From Reinekea thalattae (GTDB lineage Bacteria; Pseudomonadota; Gammaproteobacteria; Pseudomonadales; Natronospirillaceae): a stretch of DNA of 64,000 nucleotides. Both the position numbers and the translations under genes were made by a program. The stretch is from the NCBI RefSeq assembly GCF_008041945.1, contig NZ_VKAD01000001.1, positions 930,001 through 994,000 on the forward strand, written 5' to 3'. Under the pieces are notes generated by a model. The model was not told where the DNA came from and did no database searches. It saw nothing but the letters and a program-made list of their open reading frames with translations. This document shows, piece after piece, positions 38,103 through 46,512 of this stretch (position 1 is its first letter; each line of letters begins with the position of its first letter).

Positions 38103-38220
38103 CGCTCGCGGATAAGCGGCTAAGTATTAATTTCTATCTAGCCAAGCCTAAACAGCTGATCAGCTTCATTGGAGACATCCAATAAAGCTGACAAGAACCA
38201 ACACCAACCATCAGCAAATT

Positions 38221-38886
38221 TTATTGCGGCACCGACAAACCTAGACCGCCTAGAATAATCGTCGCAATCGTCTTAGTCGCCTGTTCAAAATCTTCTGGCT
38301 CGTAAGCTTCTTTGCCCAACGCCCATTGAATTTGCGTAGCAAAATCGGCGTAGTGCTGGGTGCTACTCCAAATTAAAAAGATTAAATGAATCGGTTGGAT
38401 TGGTTTGATCTTACCGGCGTCGATCCAAGCTTGGATCACCGATGCCCGCTCTTTAACCCACTTACCTAAGTCATCCGATAAATAGGGTTCTAAATGCGGT
38501 GCGCCCTGAATGATTTCAGTGGCAAAAATTTTCGACGCCAATGGATGCGTAGAAGAATAATGAATTTTTTCTTCGATATAGCTGTACAACACTTGGGCTG
38601 GATCTGAGTCGACGGTAATATCATTAAATGACTGGTTCCACATCACTAAGATGTCAGCCAACAAGGCACCATAAAGACCGTGCTTACTTTTAAAGTAATA
38701 CAGAATATTCGATTTAGGCAGCCCAGCGCGTTTAGCCACCGCATTTAAGGATGTGCCCTTAAATCCATTTTTGGCAAATTCGACTTCAGCAGCCTGAATG
38801 ATGATGGATTCATTTTTTTGCCGAATCCGACCTATTTTTTTTGATGTTCTGAAAGCTTCATTCAGACGATGTTGCGCGCTTTCCAC
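38221..38886 (-). CDS. TetR-family regulator, RutR-like
   Basis: A 221-residue TetR-type repressor. The helix-turn-helix lies at GTSLNAVAKRAGLPKSNILYYFKSK and the C-terminal ligand domain matches the RutR group closely: FATEIIQGAPHLEPYL, IQPIHLIFLIWSSTQHYADFA. RutR senses uracil/thymine in E. coli. No rut or pyrimidine-degradation gene lies next to it, so the ligand is uncertain. The GTG at 38886 is preceded by AAGGAGAT; the ATG 16 codons upstream lacks a site. It follows the histidine kinase gene on the same strand after 69 bp. Confidence 0.82.
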   Translation of the reverse strand: MESAQHRLNEAFRTSKKIGRIRQKNESIIIQAAEVEFAKNGFKGTSLNAVAKRAGLPKSNILYYFKSKHGLYGALLADILVMWNQSFNDITVDSDPAQVLYSYIEEKIHYSSTHPLASKIFATEIIQGAPHLEPYLSDDLGKWVKERASVIQAWIDAGKIKPIQPIHLIFLIWSSTQHYADFATQIQWALGKEAYEPEDFEQATKTIATIILGGLGLSVPQ

Positions 38887-38955
38887 GCCTATCTCCTTAC
38901 TACGATTATGGCTATTGCTGGCACACTGTACCACAACCCAGAGAATATACTCAGA

Positions 38956-39627
38956 CTATGGCAACCAAAGGTCAATGACCGCGCCTTCTTTTTCAGCTAG
39001 GTTGCTTAATTCTATGTAGCCTTTGCGATCTTTATTCACATGCAGCTGAGCTATTTGCTGACAGAAATACAAACCTAAACCCGTTGCGCCTGTACGATAA
39101 TTCAATGCTTCTGGCTCGTGTGGTGTGCCTAGCATGGCTTTAGGAAAGCCTTCACCATCGTCAGTCATGCGGATATTTAACCAACCGTCCTGCTCTTGTA
39201 TTAAAAATTTAATTGACGCCTTGGTATAACGAATACTGTTGGTGATCAGGTTAGTAAGCAGACCTTCTACCAAATTAGGGTCGATGTACCAAAGACCTTC
39301 TGGCGTGTTGTCACGAATTTTGACATCAATACCGCGCGCTTTTAATAAGTCGCCATGGCGAGAAATTGAATCTTCAACCACATCGTTGACCATGACATCT
39401 TCAAAGCCAGCCACCAGCTGCCCCTGTTCCATTCGATAAAGGCCCAGCATATGAACCATGCCATTATTTATGCGAGCGCATTCCAGTTGGATTCGCTGGA
39501 TATCCTCAGCCACCTGGATGTCTAATTCACTGGCACGATCAACAAGGTGCAGCAATTGGCTGTCTATCAGCCCGAGTGAATTTTTAACATCATGAACGGT
39601 CGATGCCATCATTGTTTGAATATCCAC
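38956..39627 (-). CDS. Soluble histidine kinase
   Basis: A 223-residue minimal sensor kinase with no transmembrane or recognised sensory domain. The H-box is ASTVHDVKNSLG (His12), followed by a dimerisation helix pair. The HATPase domain has NLITNSIRYTK (N-box), DDGEGFP (G1) and GATGLGLYFCQQIAQLH (G2). It lies 9 bp downstream of the receiver-TPR gene, so these two are a cognate pair. Input is probably through a partner protein. Confidence 0.88.
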   Translation of the reverse strand: MDIQTMMASTVHDVKNSLGLIDSQLLHLVDRASELDIQVAEDIQRIQLECARINNGMVHMLGLYRMEQGQLVAGFEDVMVNDVVEDSISRHGDLLKARGIDVKIRDNTPEGLWYIDPNLVEGLLTNLITNSIRYTKASIKFLIQEQDGWLNIRMTDDGEGFPKAMLGTPHEPEALNYRTGATGLGLYFCQQIAQLHVNKDRKGYIELSNLAEKEGAVIDLWLP

Positions 39628-39636
39628 GAAAACCTC

Positions 39637-41256
39637 CTAAAGCTTGGAAAACTGTTCTTTGAGCTTTTTATAACGCGTGTATTGGCCATGCTCTCGCGGC
39701 AAGTAATCTAAACGTTCCAAATAACCTCGACATTCTTTTACGATCACCGGGTTAGGTTTGGCCGCTTTCATCATGCGCACTTGAGATTGAACCAGATTCA
39801 AAATAATACCTGAGTGACGAGGTGACAGCTCCATTGCCTGCTTAAACAGTTGTATCGCTTCACCGTATGAATCTTTTTCATACAGTTTAATACCGCGAAC
39901 ATTCAACTCGTGGGCTTGCTGACGTATGGCCAGAGAAACTGGCTCGGCTTGTAATAATTTTAACTCTTTGATGATGGCAGGCTTTCGCTTAAAGCGTTGC
40001 GAGAAGCGACGAACCAATTCATCACCATCGTTATAACGGCCCGCTGCGTAAAAAGTACCAACAAGGGTTAACGCCGAAATAGAATTAATGTGATCGACAT
40101 TATCTAGCGTCATCGCTAGCAGTCGATCAAGCTTATCTCCAAAGGTATGCGAACTTGGATCACTCGAAGTTTTCACAGAAATCGCATCAAGAAAGACTCG
40201 AGCATTCACTTCTTGACCATATTTGGATCGCATCCGTTTAGTGATTCGGATAATTTCTTTGCCGATCTCGCGCGCACGAGAACGTGAATTAGGAATTTCT
40301 TGCTCAATAGACAGGTTATGAACATAACGCTGATAAAGCTCGACCGATTCATGCATGGTATTGGTCGACATCGTCACAAGATCTTTTAAGGATAAACTCG
40401 CACGATGATAGTCGCCGTTTTCGAGTGCAACCGACGTGAGACGATTTAATCGAGAAAAATTTTGTGGCGACAGGCGAATGGCTTGCACTAAAACCTGCTG
40501 TTGCTCTTTTTTATTACCGCGTTTACCTAACACATAGGCAAGATAATCGTAGGCTTCGATTTGATTCAAATCGTTCAAAATCAAATCGCGCAAATTATCT
40601 TCGGCAGTTTCTAATTCACCTTTGGCGATTAAAATTTTGCACAGCTCCATATGCGCCCAGCTTTGGTATCGACGATCTAACAGGCCCTGTAAAAAACTTT
40701 CTGCATCACCATAACGCTTACGCTGTATAAGCGACTCTGCATAAAATTTTTGCGCCTGTGCACGATAGCGAGGATAGCGCTTAATCACCTGAACCGAAGC
40801 TTTACCTAAACGCACCCAATCTTTGCGATCGCGTAATACTGAAATTTTGTGCATGATACGACGGCGTTCAAACCAACGCGAAATACGAACGTTCAGAATA
40901 TCGGCAGTAAAGGGTTTAGACAGGTAATCGTCTGGCTGGTGCTCCATTGCACTGACCACAATGGGCTTAGAAGTATCGCCGGTAATTAGGACAAAAATCG
41001 TTTTAGGCGTAATCAGTTTGTCGTGTCGCCATTCTTCTAGCAGGCGTAAACCATTTCGACTGTCACCTAAATTATAGTCACAGAGAATGAGATCAAAGCT
41101 GTTTTCCTGTAACATTTTGGTAGCTGAGTTGGCGTCATAGGCGTCCATCGCCGTTTTAAACCCTAAACTGTACAGCATCGATTTGGTTGACCGTCGCACT
41201 TCGGCAAAGTCATCGACAATGAGTACTTTTAGGCTTTGTAATTCTTTTAGATCCAT
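39637..41256 (-). CDS. Response regulator with TPR effector region
   Basis: A 539-residue protein. The N-terminal receiver (about residues 8-125) is canonical: acidic pair Asp15-Asp16, phosphoacceptor Asp60 (LILCDYNLG), switch Thr in VLITGD and Lys in LSKPF. From about 140 on, tetratricopeptide-like helices run to the C-terminus, for example ESLIQRKRYGDAESFLQGL and GIKLYEKDSYGEAIQLFKQAMELSP. There is no DNA-binding or enzymatic output domain, so the output is likely protein-protein contact. It is the first gene before the kinase; 123 bp separate it from the divergent TPR-barrel gene. Confidence 0.88.
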   Translation of the reverse strand: MDLKELQSLKVLIVDDFAEVRRSTKSMLYSLGFKTAMDAYDANSATKMLQENSFDLILCDYNLGDSRNGLRLLEEWRHDKLITPKTIFVLITGDTSKPIVVSAMEHQPDDYLSKPFTADILNVRISRWFERRRIMHKISVLRDRKDWVRLGKASVQVIKRYPRYRAQAQKFYAESLIQRKRYGDAESFLQGLLDRRYQSWAHMELCKILIAKGELETAEDNLRDLILNDLNQIEAYDYLAYVLGKRGNKKEQQQVLVQAIRLSPQNFSRLNRLTSVALENGDYHRASLSLKDLVTMSTNTMHESVELYQRYVHNLSIEQEIPNSRSRAREIGKEIIRITKRMRSKYGQEVNARVFLDAISVKTSSDPSSHTFGDKLDRLLAMTLDNVDHINSISALTLVGTFYAAGRYNDGDELVRRFSQRFKRKPAIIKELKLLQAEPVSLAIRQQAHELNVRGIKLYEKDSYGEAIQLFKQAMELSPRHSGIILNLVQSQVRMMKAAKPNPVIVKECRGYLERLDYLPREHGQYTRYKKLKEQFSKL

Positions 41257-41379
41257 TTAAGACTGATTCTTCTTAGCGAATAAAGGTTAAAGTGGCTCAC
41301 TATTTAAAGCTAGCTTAACTATAATAAATTGCGTTAACTGGCCGATATTTATTTAAAATTTGGAAGCACTCTATAAATA

Positions 41380-42681
41380 ATGAAAAAGCTGACTCCCATC
41401 TCCGTACTCGTTCTTTCTATATTATTCGCTTTCGTACATGCCAATGATCTCGAAAACTTGAGCGAACAAGAACTGATAGAGCAATTAGAATGGTCGATTA
41501 ACTCTAACAAGCTCGATTATGCTCACGTTTTAGTCAACACCCTAACGGAAAACAGATCTATTGATAATAACTTTTTCTGGCTCAAAGGAAAGCTGTTATT
41601 CATGAGCAAAAAGTATGGCGACTCGGCTATTGCTTTTCGATCAATTTCCTATAGCAGCCCTCATTATTATCAAGCACGGCTGCACCTAAGCGATGCTTTA
41701 TTTCATATGAAAAAGTATCGGCAGGCGCATTATGTTCTAAAGCAATTATTGGCATTGGATCCACCAAAGGACATCGCCAAGCAAGCACGTAAACAGCTAA
41801 AGCAAGTCGAAGAGCAACTGGCTATCGACCGACCTCAAGTCAGCGCCCTAGCTGAAATTCGACTGGGACGTGACAGCAACAGCAATTACAGCCTAGCAAC
41901 GCCCAATGATTACCCGACAGCGCTGCGCAGTTCAGACAGTATAGACTCTAATTTCATGAGCTTCCGATTAGCGGCGGATTGGCCGATTAAAATCAACGAT
42001 AATTTTGCCAATCACTACGGTATCGACTTCTCCGGTAGCCAGTTTTACCAAAACAGCAGCGCTAATTATCAACGGCTCACGCTGATCAATGAACTTATCT
42101 ACCCTGAACAAAACACCAGCCTGCCAATGTCTGCCGGCTTAGTGTGGAAGGATGATAGCTACTGGCAAACCGAATTAACCGGGGCTTTTCAGTATCATTC
42201 CGATAATCAACAACAGACTCGCTCTGACTTTAAGCTTGGCAGCAATATCAACCTGTCAATGAGTGATGATAATTCCAGCCAAGTTGAGTATTTCAGTAGC
42301 CTAGATGTCTACTTCGACACCACAGCAAGCAAGCACCGCTACCAATTAAAGCTCAATACCGTTTCTGAATCCTCAACGCTGGACTTCCCTGCAGACTGGT
42401 TTGGCTTCCAGATTGGCTACGATATCGAAAAGACACTGTCAGATAAGTATCAAATAAACCTTGGCATTGCTCACCAAATGCGCCGTTACAACGATAAAGA
42501 CCCTGACGAAAACAAATACCGCCAAGATAGCGTTTTAAACGCCCATCTGGAGTGGCAATGGCAGATTAATCGTCATTTAACAACCAGCAGCTATATAGAC
42601 TGGCATGATGTTAACAGCTCGATTGGTGATTACGGCTATCAACGCTATACATTGTCTCAAAGCCTAACAGCTGCCTTCTAA
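41380..42681 (+). CDS. TPR plus beta-barrel outer-membrane protein (Slam-like layout)
   Basis: A 433-residue exported protein. Signal peptide KKLTPISVLVLSILFAFVHA, cleavage after about residue 21. An N-terminal periplasmic TPR-like region (about 25-150; SKKYGDSAIAFRSISYSSPHYYQARLHLSDALFHMKKY in short repeats) is followed by about 280 residues of alternating amphipathic strands with aromatic girdle residues, ending in F (LTAAF), the barrel signature. This TPR + DUF560-like order resembles surface lipoprotein assembly modulators (Slam), although this one is shorter, and no identical family can be asserted. A small hairpin spans its stop codon (42673-42688). Confidence 0.72.
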   Translation: MKKLTPISVLVLSILFAFVHANDLENLSEQELIEQLEWSINSNKLDYAHVLVNTLTENRSIDNNFFWLKGKLLFMSKKYGDSAIAFRSISYSSPHYYQARLHLSDALFHMKKYRQAHYVLKQLLALDPPKDIAKQARKQLKQVEEQLAIDRPQVSALAEIRLGRDSNSNYSLATPNDYPTALRSSDSIDSNFMSFRLAADWPIKINDNFANHYGIDFSGSQFYQNSSANYQRLTLINELIYPEQNTSLPMSAGLVWKDDSYWQTELTGAFQYHSDNQQQTRSDFKLGSNINLSMSDDNSSQVEYFSSLDVYFDTTASKHRYQLKLNTVSESSTLDFPADWFGFQIGYDIEKTLSDKYQINLGIAHQMRRYNDKDPDENKYRQDSVLNAHLEWQWQINRHLTTSSYIDWHDVNSSIGDYGYQRYTLSQSLTAAF

Positions 42682-42801
42682 TGAAGGCGCCATATTGCTA
42701 GACACCTGTATATTTGAATATTCTTTTTCCTATCTAGCACGAATAAAGTTAGTTTTTTTTGGTATTGTGTCGGCTCTACTTTCAAAATCACGGAACAGAA
42801 T

Positions 42802-43320
42802 ATGTCTGAACGCCCGAATTCTTTTGACAAAGCCGACTTACTAGAGTGTGGCCACGGCCGCATGTTTGGCCCAGGCAATGCTCAATTACCTGTCGACAAC
42901 ATGTTGATGATGGATCGCGTTACCCTTATTTCTTCTGAAGGTGGTGAATACAATAAGGGCATTATCCGCGCCGAATTAGATATCAATCCAGATTTATGGT
43001 TCTTCCAATGTCACTTCCCTGGCGACCCTGTTATGCCAGGCTGCTTAGGCTTAGACGCTATGTGGCAGCTGGTTGGTTTCTTTTTAGGTTGGCGCAACAA
43101 CCCAGGCAAAGGTCGCGCGCTCGGCGTTGGCGAGCTGAAATTTAAAGGCCAAGTCATGCCAACGGCTAAAAAGGTCGTGTATAAGCTAGAGATTAAGCGA
43201 GTAATTGAAAGCAAGCTCGTTATGGGTATTGCCGATGGCATCGTCGAATGCGACGGTGAAGAAATCTATTTTGCAAAAGACCTTAAAGTAGGCCTTTTCA
43301 AACCTGAAGACACCAAATAA
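42802..43320 (+). CDS. fabA: 3-hydroxydecanoyl-ACP dehydratase/isomerase
   Basis: A 172-residue cytoplasmic enzyme that dehydrates 3-hydroxydecanoyl-ACP and isomerises trans-2- to cis-3-decenoyl-ACP, starting unsaturated fatty acid synthesis. The catalytic His71 sits in [12 protein letters not shown], and the active-site Asp in [10 protein letters not shown]. The length is identical to E. coli FabA (172). It is followed by fabB after a 10-bp gap in the usual operon. Confidence 0.97.
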   Translation: MSERPNSFDKADLLECGHGRMFGPGNAQLPVDNMLMMDRVTLISSEGGEYNKGIIRAELDINPDLWFFQCHFPGDPVMPGCLGLDAMWQLVGFFLGWRNNPGKGRALGVGELKFKGQVMPTAKKVVYKLEIKRVIESKLVMGIADGIVECDGEEIYFAKDLKVGLFKPEDTK

Positions 43321-43330
43321 GGACACACAA

Positions 43331-44554
43331 ATGAAACGCGTTGTTGTCACAGGCATGGGCATTGTCTCATGCATCGGTAACGATATAGACACCGTTACCG
43401 ACTCGTTAAAAGCAGGCCGATCTGGCATTAGCTTTGACCAAACCTATGCAGATATGGGCATGCGCAGCCATATTAGCGCCAAGCCTGTTATCGACCTTGC
43501 CGAGCACATTGATCGTAAATCAATTCGCTTTATGGGTGATGCGGCTGGCTATGCTTATGTCTCTATGGATCAAGCCATTAAAGACGCAGGCCTCACTGAA
43601 GAACAGGTATCGAACCCTCGCACCGGTATCATTGCCGGCTCTGGTGGCGCTGATTCAGCTAGCCAAACCGAAGCTGCTGATATTATGCGTGAAAAAGGCG
43701 TAAAACGCGTTGGCCCTTACCGAGTAACCCAAACCATGGGTTCTACTGTATCTGCTTGTCTTGCAACTGCGTTTAAAATTAAAGGCGTTAACTATTCAAT
43801 CTCTTCTGCTTGCTCAACCAGTGCTCACTGTATTGGTAACGCAATGGAACTGATCCAATTAGGTAAGCAGGATGTTGTTTTTGCTGGCGGCGGTGAAGCC
43901 TTACATTGGACCATGAGCTCGTTATTCGACGCCATGGGCGCATTATCAACCAAATACAACGACAACCCAGAAGCGGCTAGCCGAGCATACGATGCTGACC
44001 GTGATGGTTTTGTTATTGCTGGCGGCGGTGGCATGGTTGTCTTAGAAGAGCTAGAGCACGCAAAAGCACGCGGCGCGACCATTTACGGTGAGCTAGTTGG
44101 CTATGGCGCAACTAGCGATGGCTACAACATGGTAGCTCCAAGCGGTGAAGGCGCTGTACGTTGTATGCAAATGGCTCTCGACAATGTCGACGGCAAAATT
44201 GATTACATCAACGCTCATGGCACAAGCACACCGGCTGGCGACATTACAGAATTAAACGCTGTACGCCAGGTATTCGGTGACGAGCTGCCTGCTATTGCTT
44301 CGACAAAATCGCTAACCGGCCATAGCCTTGGCGCTACCGGCGTACAAGAAGCGATCTACTCTCTTATCATGATGGATAAAAAGTTTATCGCTGCGAGTAA
44401 AAATGTCGATAACCTAGACCCTGAAGCAGGTGACAACATCAACATTGTCACAGAGCTGCAAGAAAACGCAGAGCTGAACCTTGTGATGTCAAACAGCTTC
44501 GGCTTTGGCGGTACAAACGCAACACTTGTCTTTAAACGCTACTCGGACGCTTAA
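43331..44554 (+). CDS. fabB: 3-oxoacyl-ACP synthase I
   Basis: A 407-residue condensing enzyme that elongates cis-3-decenoyl-ACP. The catalytic Cys161 lies in SSACSTSAH, and the two His in [11 protein letters not shown] and [12 protein letters not shown]. The C-terminal [10 protein letters not shown] is typical. Its stop codon lies inside the first copy of a 16-bp tandem repeat. The operon terminator is at 44686. Confidence 0.97.
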   Translation: MKRVVVTGMGIVSCIGNDIDTVTDSLKAGRSGISFDQTYADMGMRSHISAKPVIDLAEHIDRKSIRFMGDAAGYAYVSMDQAIKDAGLTEEQVSNPRTGIIAGSGGADSASQTEAADIMREKGVKRVGPYRVTQTMGSTVSACLATAFKIKGVNYSISSACSTSAHCIGNAMELIQLGKQDVVFAGGGEALHWTMSSLFDAMGALSTKYNDNPEAASRAYDADRDGFVIAGGGGMVVLEELEHAKARGATIYGELVGYGATSDGYNMVAPSGEGAVRCMQMALDNVDGKIDYINAHGTSTPAGDITELNAVRQVFGDELPAIASTKSLTGHSLGATGVQEAIYSLIMMDKKFIAASKNVDNLDPEAGDNINIVTELQENAELNLVMSNSFGFGGTNATLVFKRYSDA

Positions 44555-44616
44555 GTGCTTTTTAACTTAAGTGCTTTTTAACTTAAGTGCTTTCCTAACT
44601 TAAGTACTGTTTTAGC
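44551..44616. repeat. Four 16-17-bp tandem repeats beginning at the fabB stop
   Basis: TTAAGTGCTTTTTAAC at 44551-44566 and 44567-44582 are identical; 44583-44599 (17 bp) and 44600-44616 are diverged. The first copy contains the fabB TAA stop, so the repeat grew at the gene end. Confidence 0.8.
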
Positions 44617-44685
44617 AGATAATTGCCGAGACGCGGAAATACATCAAAACGGGCATCCATCTGTATTCAAGATGCCAACATAAAT

Positions 44686-44723
44686 AGCCAGCCACAACAG
44701 TCACTGTTGCCGCTGGCTTTTTT
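44686..44723 (+). terminator. Terminator of the fabA-fabB operon
   Basis: AGCCAGC (44686-44692) pairs with GCTGGCT (44712-44718), and CAACAG (44695-44700) with CTGTTG (44704-44709), with a small CA/CC internal loop and TCA hairpin loop. A T-run ends at 44723. Confidence 0.85.
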
Positions 44724-44839
44724 ATTGCCTGACGCTTTAAATTAGACGAAGACCATAAAAACTGACAAGCCTCAAGTTACACAGCACCAACCTCGTTATT
44801 ATTAAAAATCCTGCCACCACTTAATAATATATATCGATC

Positions 44840-45757
44840 ATGGCACTAAACGATTACGTCACTACTTTTGGCCAATACCTCAAAGCCAAATACGGTGAAA
44901 AAATTTACAAGCTATCGTTGCATGCCAACGTTACCTGTCCAAATCGAGATGGCAGCAAAGGCATTGGCGGCTGTACTTTTTGCAACAACAAAAGCTTTTT
45001 CCCCAACCACATGAATGCAAATGCCAGCATTAGTGAACAGATTGAATGCAACGTTGTACAGCTGCAAAAAAAAACCCAAGCAAAAAAATTTCTCGCCTAT
45101 TTTCAAGCCTATTCAAATACCTACGGCGACATCGAATACTTAAAAAAAATATATGTTGAGTCTCTTAAACCTGACTGCGTTATTGGTTTGTGTGTTGGCA
45201 CTCGACCCGATTGTATTTCGAACGACGTATTAAATTTATTGCAAAAAATTAAAGACCTAGGCTTCGAAGTATGGATTGAATTGGGGCTGCAAAGTGCCCA
45301 TGACGTAACGCTCGAACGAGTCAATCGAGGTCATACTTTCGTTGAATATCAAGACGCTGTTCGACGAATAAAAAACGCTAAAATTAATCTCTGTACTCAT
45401 CTAATTGCTGGACTTCCCGGTGAGAATAAATCAATGATTTTAGACTCTTGGCAGCAGGTACTTAATGAAGGTGTACAAGGCATAAAGTGGCACCCATTAC
45501 ATATTGTTAAAGGCACTCAACTGGCTCGTCAATGGCGTCAAGGTGAGTATCAACCAATCACTCAGGAAGACTATATTGATATTGTCTCGGATGCCCTAGC
45601 AGCAACCCCTGCGGAGGTTATCGTGCATCGAGCAATGTCCACAGTCGCACAAAAACAACTGTTATTAGCGCCGCATTGGACTGAGAATCGCTGGCCAATA
45701 ATGACAGGTATTGAAGCTAAATTAGCGCAAGCAAAACAGTTAAAAACCAGCGCCTAA
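44840..45757 (+). CDS. yhcC: Radical SAM protein, TIGR01212/YhcC family
   Basis: A 305-residue radical SAM enzyme. The cluster-binding Cys pattern is Cys33-x11-Cys45-x2-Cys48 (CPNRDG...GGCTFCNN), as expected for the YhcC group rather than the usual CxxxCxxC. The core continues with CVGTRPDC, WIELGLQSAHD and HLIAGLPGE. The YhcC group is widespread and of uncertain substrate, proposed to act in RNA or nucleotide modification. Single gene here. Confidence 0.88.
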   Translation: MALNDYVTTFGQYLKAKYGEKIYKLSLHANVTCPNRDGSKGIGGCTFCNNKSFFPNHMNANASISEQIECNVVQLQKKTQAKKFLAYFQAYSNTYGDIEYLKKIYVESLKPDCVIGLCVGTRPDCISNDVLNLLQKIKDLGFEVWIELGLQSAHDVTLERVNRGHTFVEYQDAVRRIKNAKINLCTHLIAGLPGENKSMILDSWQQVLNEGVQGIKWHPLHIVKGTQLARQWRQGEYQPITQEDYIDIVSDALAATPAEVIVHRAMSTVAQKQLLLAPHWTENRWPIMTGIEAKLAQAKQLKTSA

Positions 45758-46021
45758 TTGAATTTTTTTTAACCCTAAAGGAAGACATTATCGATAAATA
45801 ATAAGCCAACTCCCCAAGTAAAAAAGATAATTTCTCAGCCACAAAATAACCCCTTTACAATCATGACCAGTTAGACAAAAACTAGAAGTGCAGTCGGTTA
45901 TTTGACACAATCAGCTTTTAAATTTGAACAGATCTTAGCTTGGCATTTTGACTCGCTAAGAAATACCTACTCATCACATCTTCTTATTGTTTTTGATGTA
46001 TTAAGAGGACAGAGAAACTTA

Positions 46022-46216
46022 ATGATCTCTCAAGACCAAACACTCGAAGCTCTAGAGCAAGCCATCGAAGATGCCGAAGCTGCTAAACGAGCATTCGTCA
46101 AAGAAAACCCAAACGGCACTGGCGACAAAGCCGAACGAATCCGGCTGTATAACCGTGTTGAAGCTGCTCGAAAATCATTAAGAGAATACAAGAGATTAAA
46201 CCCTCAGCCGCTTTAA
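46022..46216 (+). CDS. Small helical protein, unknown
   Basis: A 64-residue protein starting MISQDQTLEALEQAI, acidic in the first half and basic in the second (KSLREYKRLNPQPL), predicted as a two-helix coiled coil. The ATG at 46022 follows AGAGAAACTTA; a TTG at 45902 would add 40 residues of different character. The gene is closed by a good terminator, which supports it being real. I do not recognise the family. Confidence 0.6.
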   Translation: MISQDQTLEALEQAIEDAEAAKRAFVKENPNGTGDKAERIRLYNRVEAARKSLREYKRLNPQPL

Positions 46217-46249
46217 CTCCCTTCTCTATAAATCCAAAATAATCACTCT

Positions 46250-46274
46250 AGCCTAACTCTGTTGTTAGGCTTTT
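46250..46274 (+). terminator. Terminator of the small protein gene
   Basis: AGCCTAAC (46250-46257), loop TCTGTT, GTTAGGCT (46264-46271), followed by a T-run. Confidence 0.8.
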
Positions 46275-46324
46275 ATACAATGACCTACAGGGCACATCGA
46301 CAACTTCACAAAACAGACAGATCG

Positions 46325-46370
46325 GTCTATTTATTGAGCTTTGGTTATGTATAATCACGCCTAAATAGAC
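46325..46370 (+). promoter_or_regulatory. Promoter of lipoprotein gene 1 with inverted arms
   Basis: TATAAT at 46350-46355. Perfect 9-bp inverted arms GTCTATTTA (46325-46333) and TAAATAGAC (46362-46370) flank it with a 28-nt spacer. The same layout recurs in all four units. The predicted leader is about 150 nt. Confidence 0.6.
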
Positions 46371-46512
46371 AGTTGGCTCTGATTTTCATTCCTACCACCT
46401 CGTTAATCTAAAAAACCATCGTCACACTCTCAACCCAGCACCTCTATCGGTGCCTTTTGCATAGCTTCGATTGAGCGGCTGCATTAGGACCTGTTGTATA
46501 AAGGAAAAAGCA

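Noticed and set aside
38140-38200. Inverted sequence (CATTGGA...TCCAAT) as a terminator for yfbR
   Set aside because: Imperfect stem, no T-run; left out of the features.
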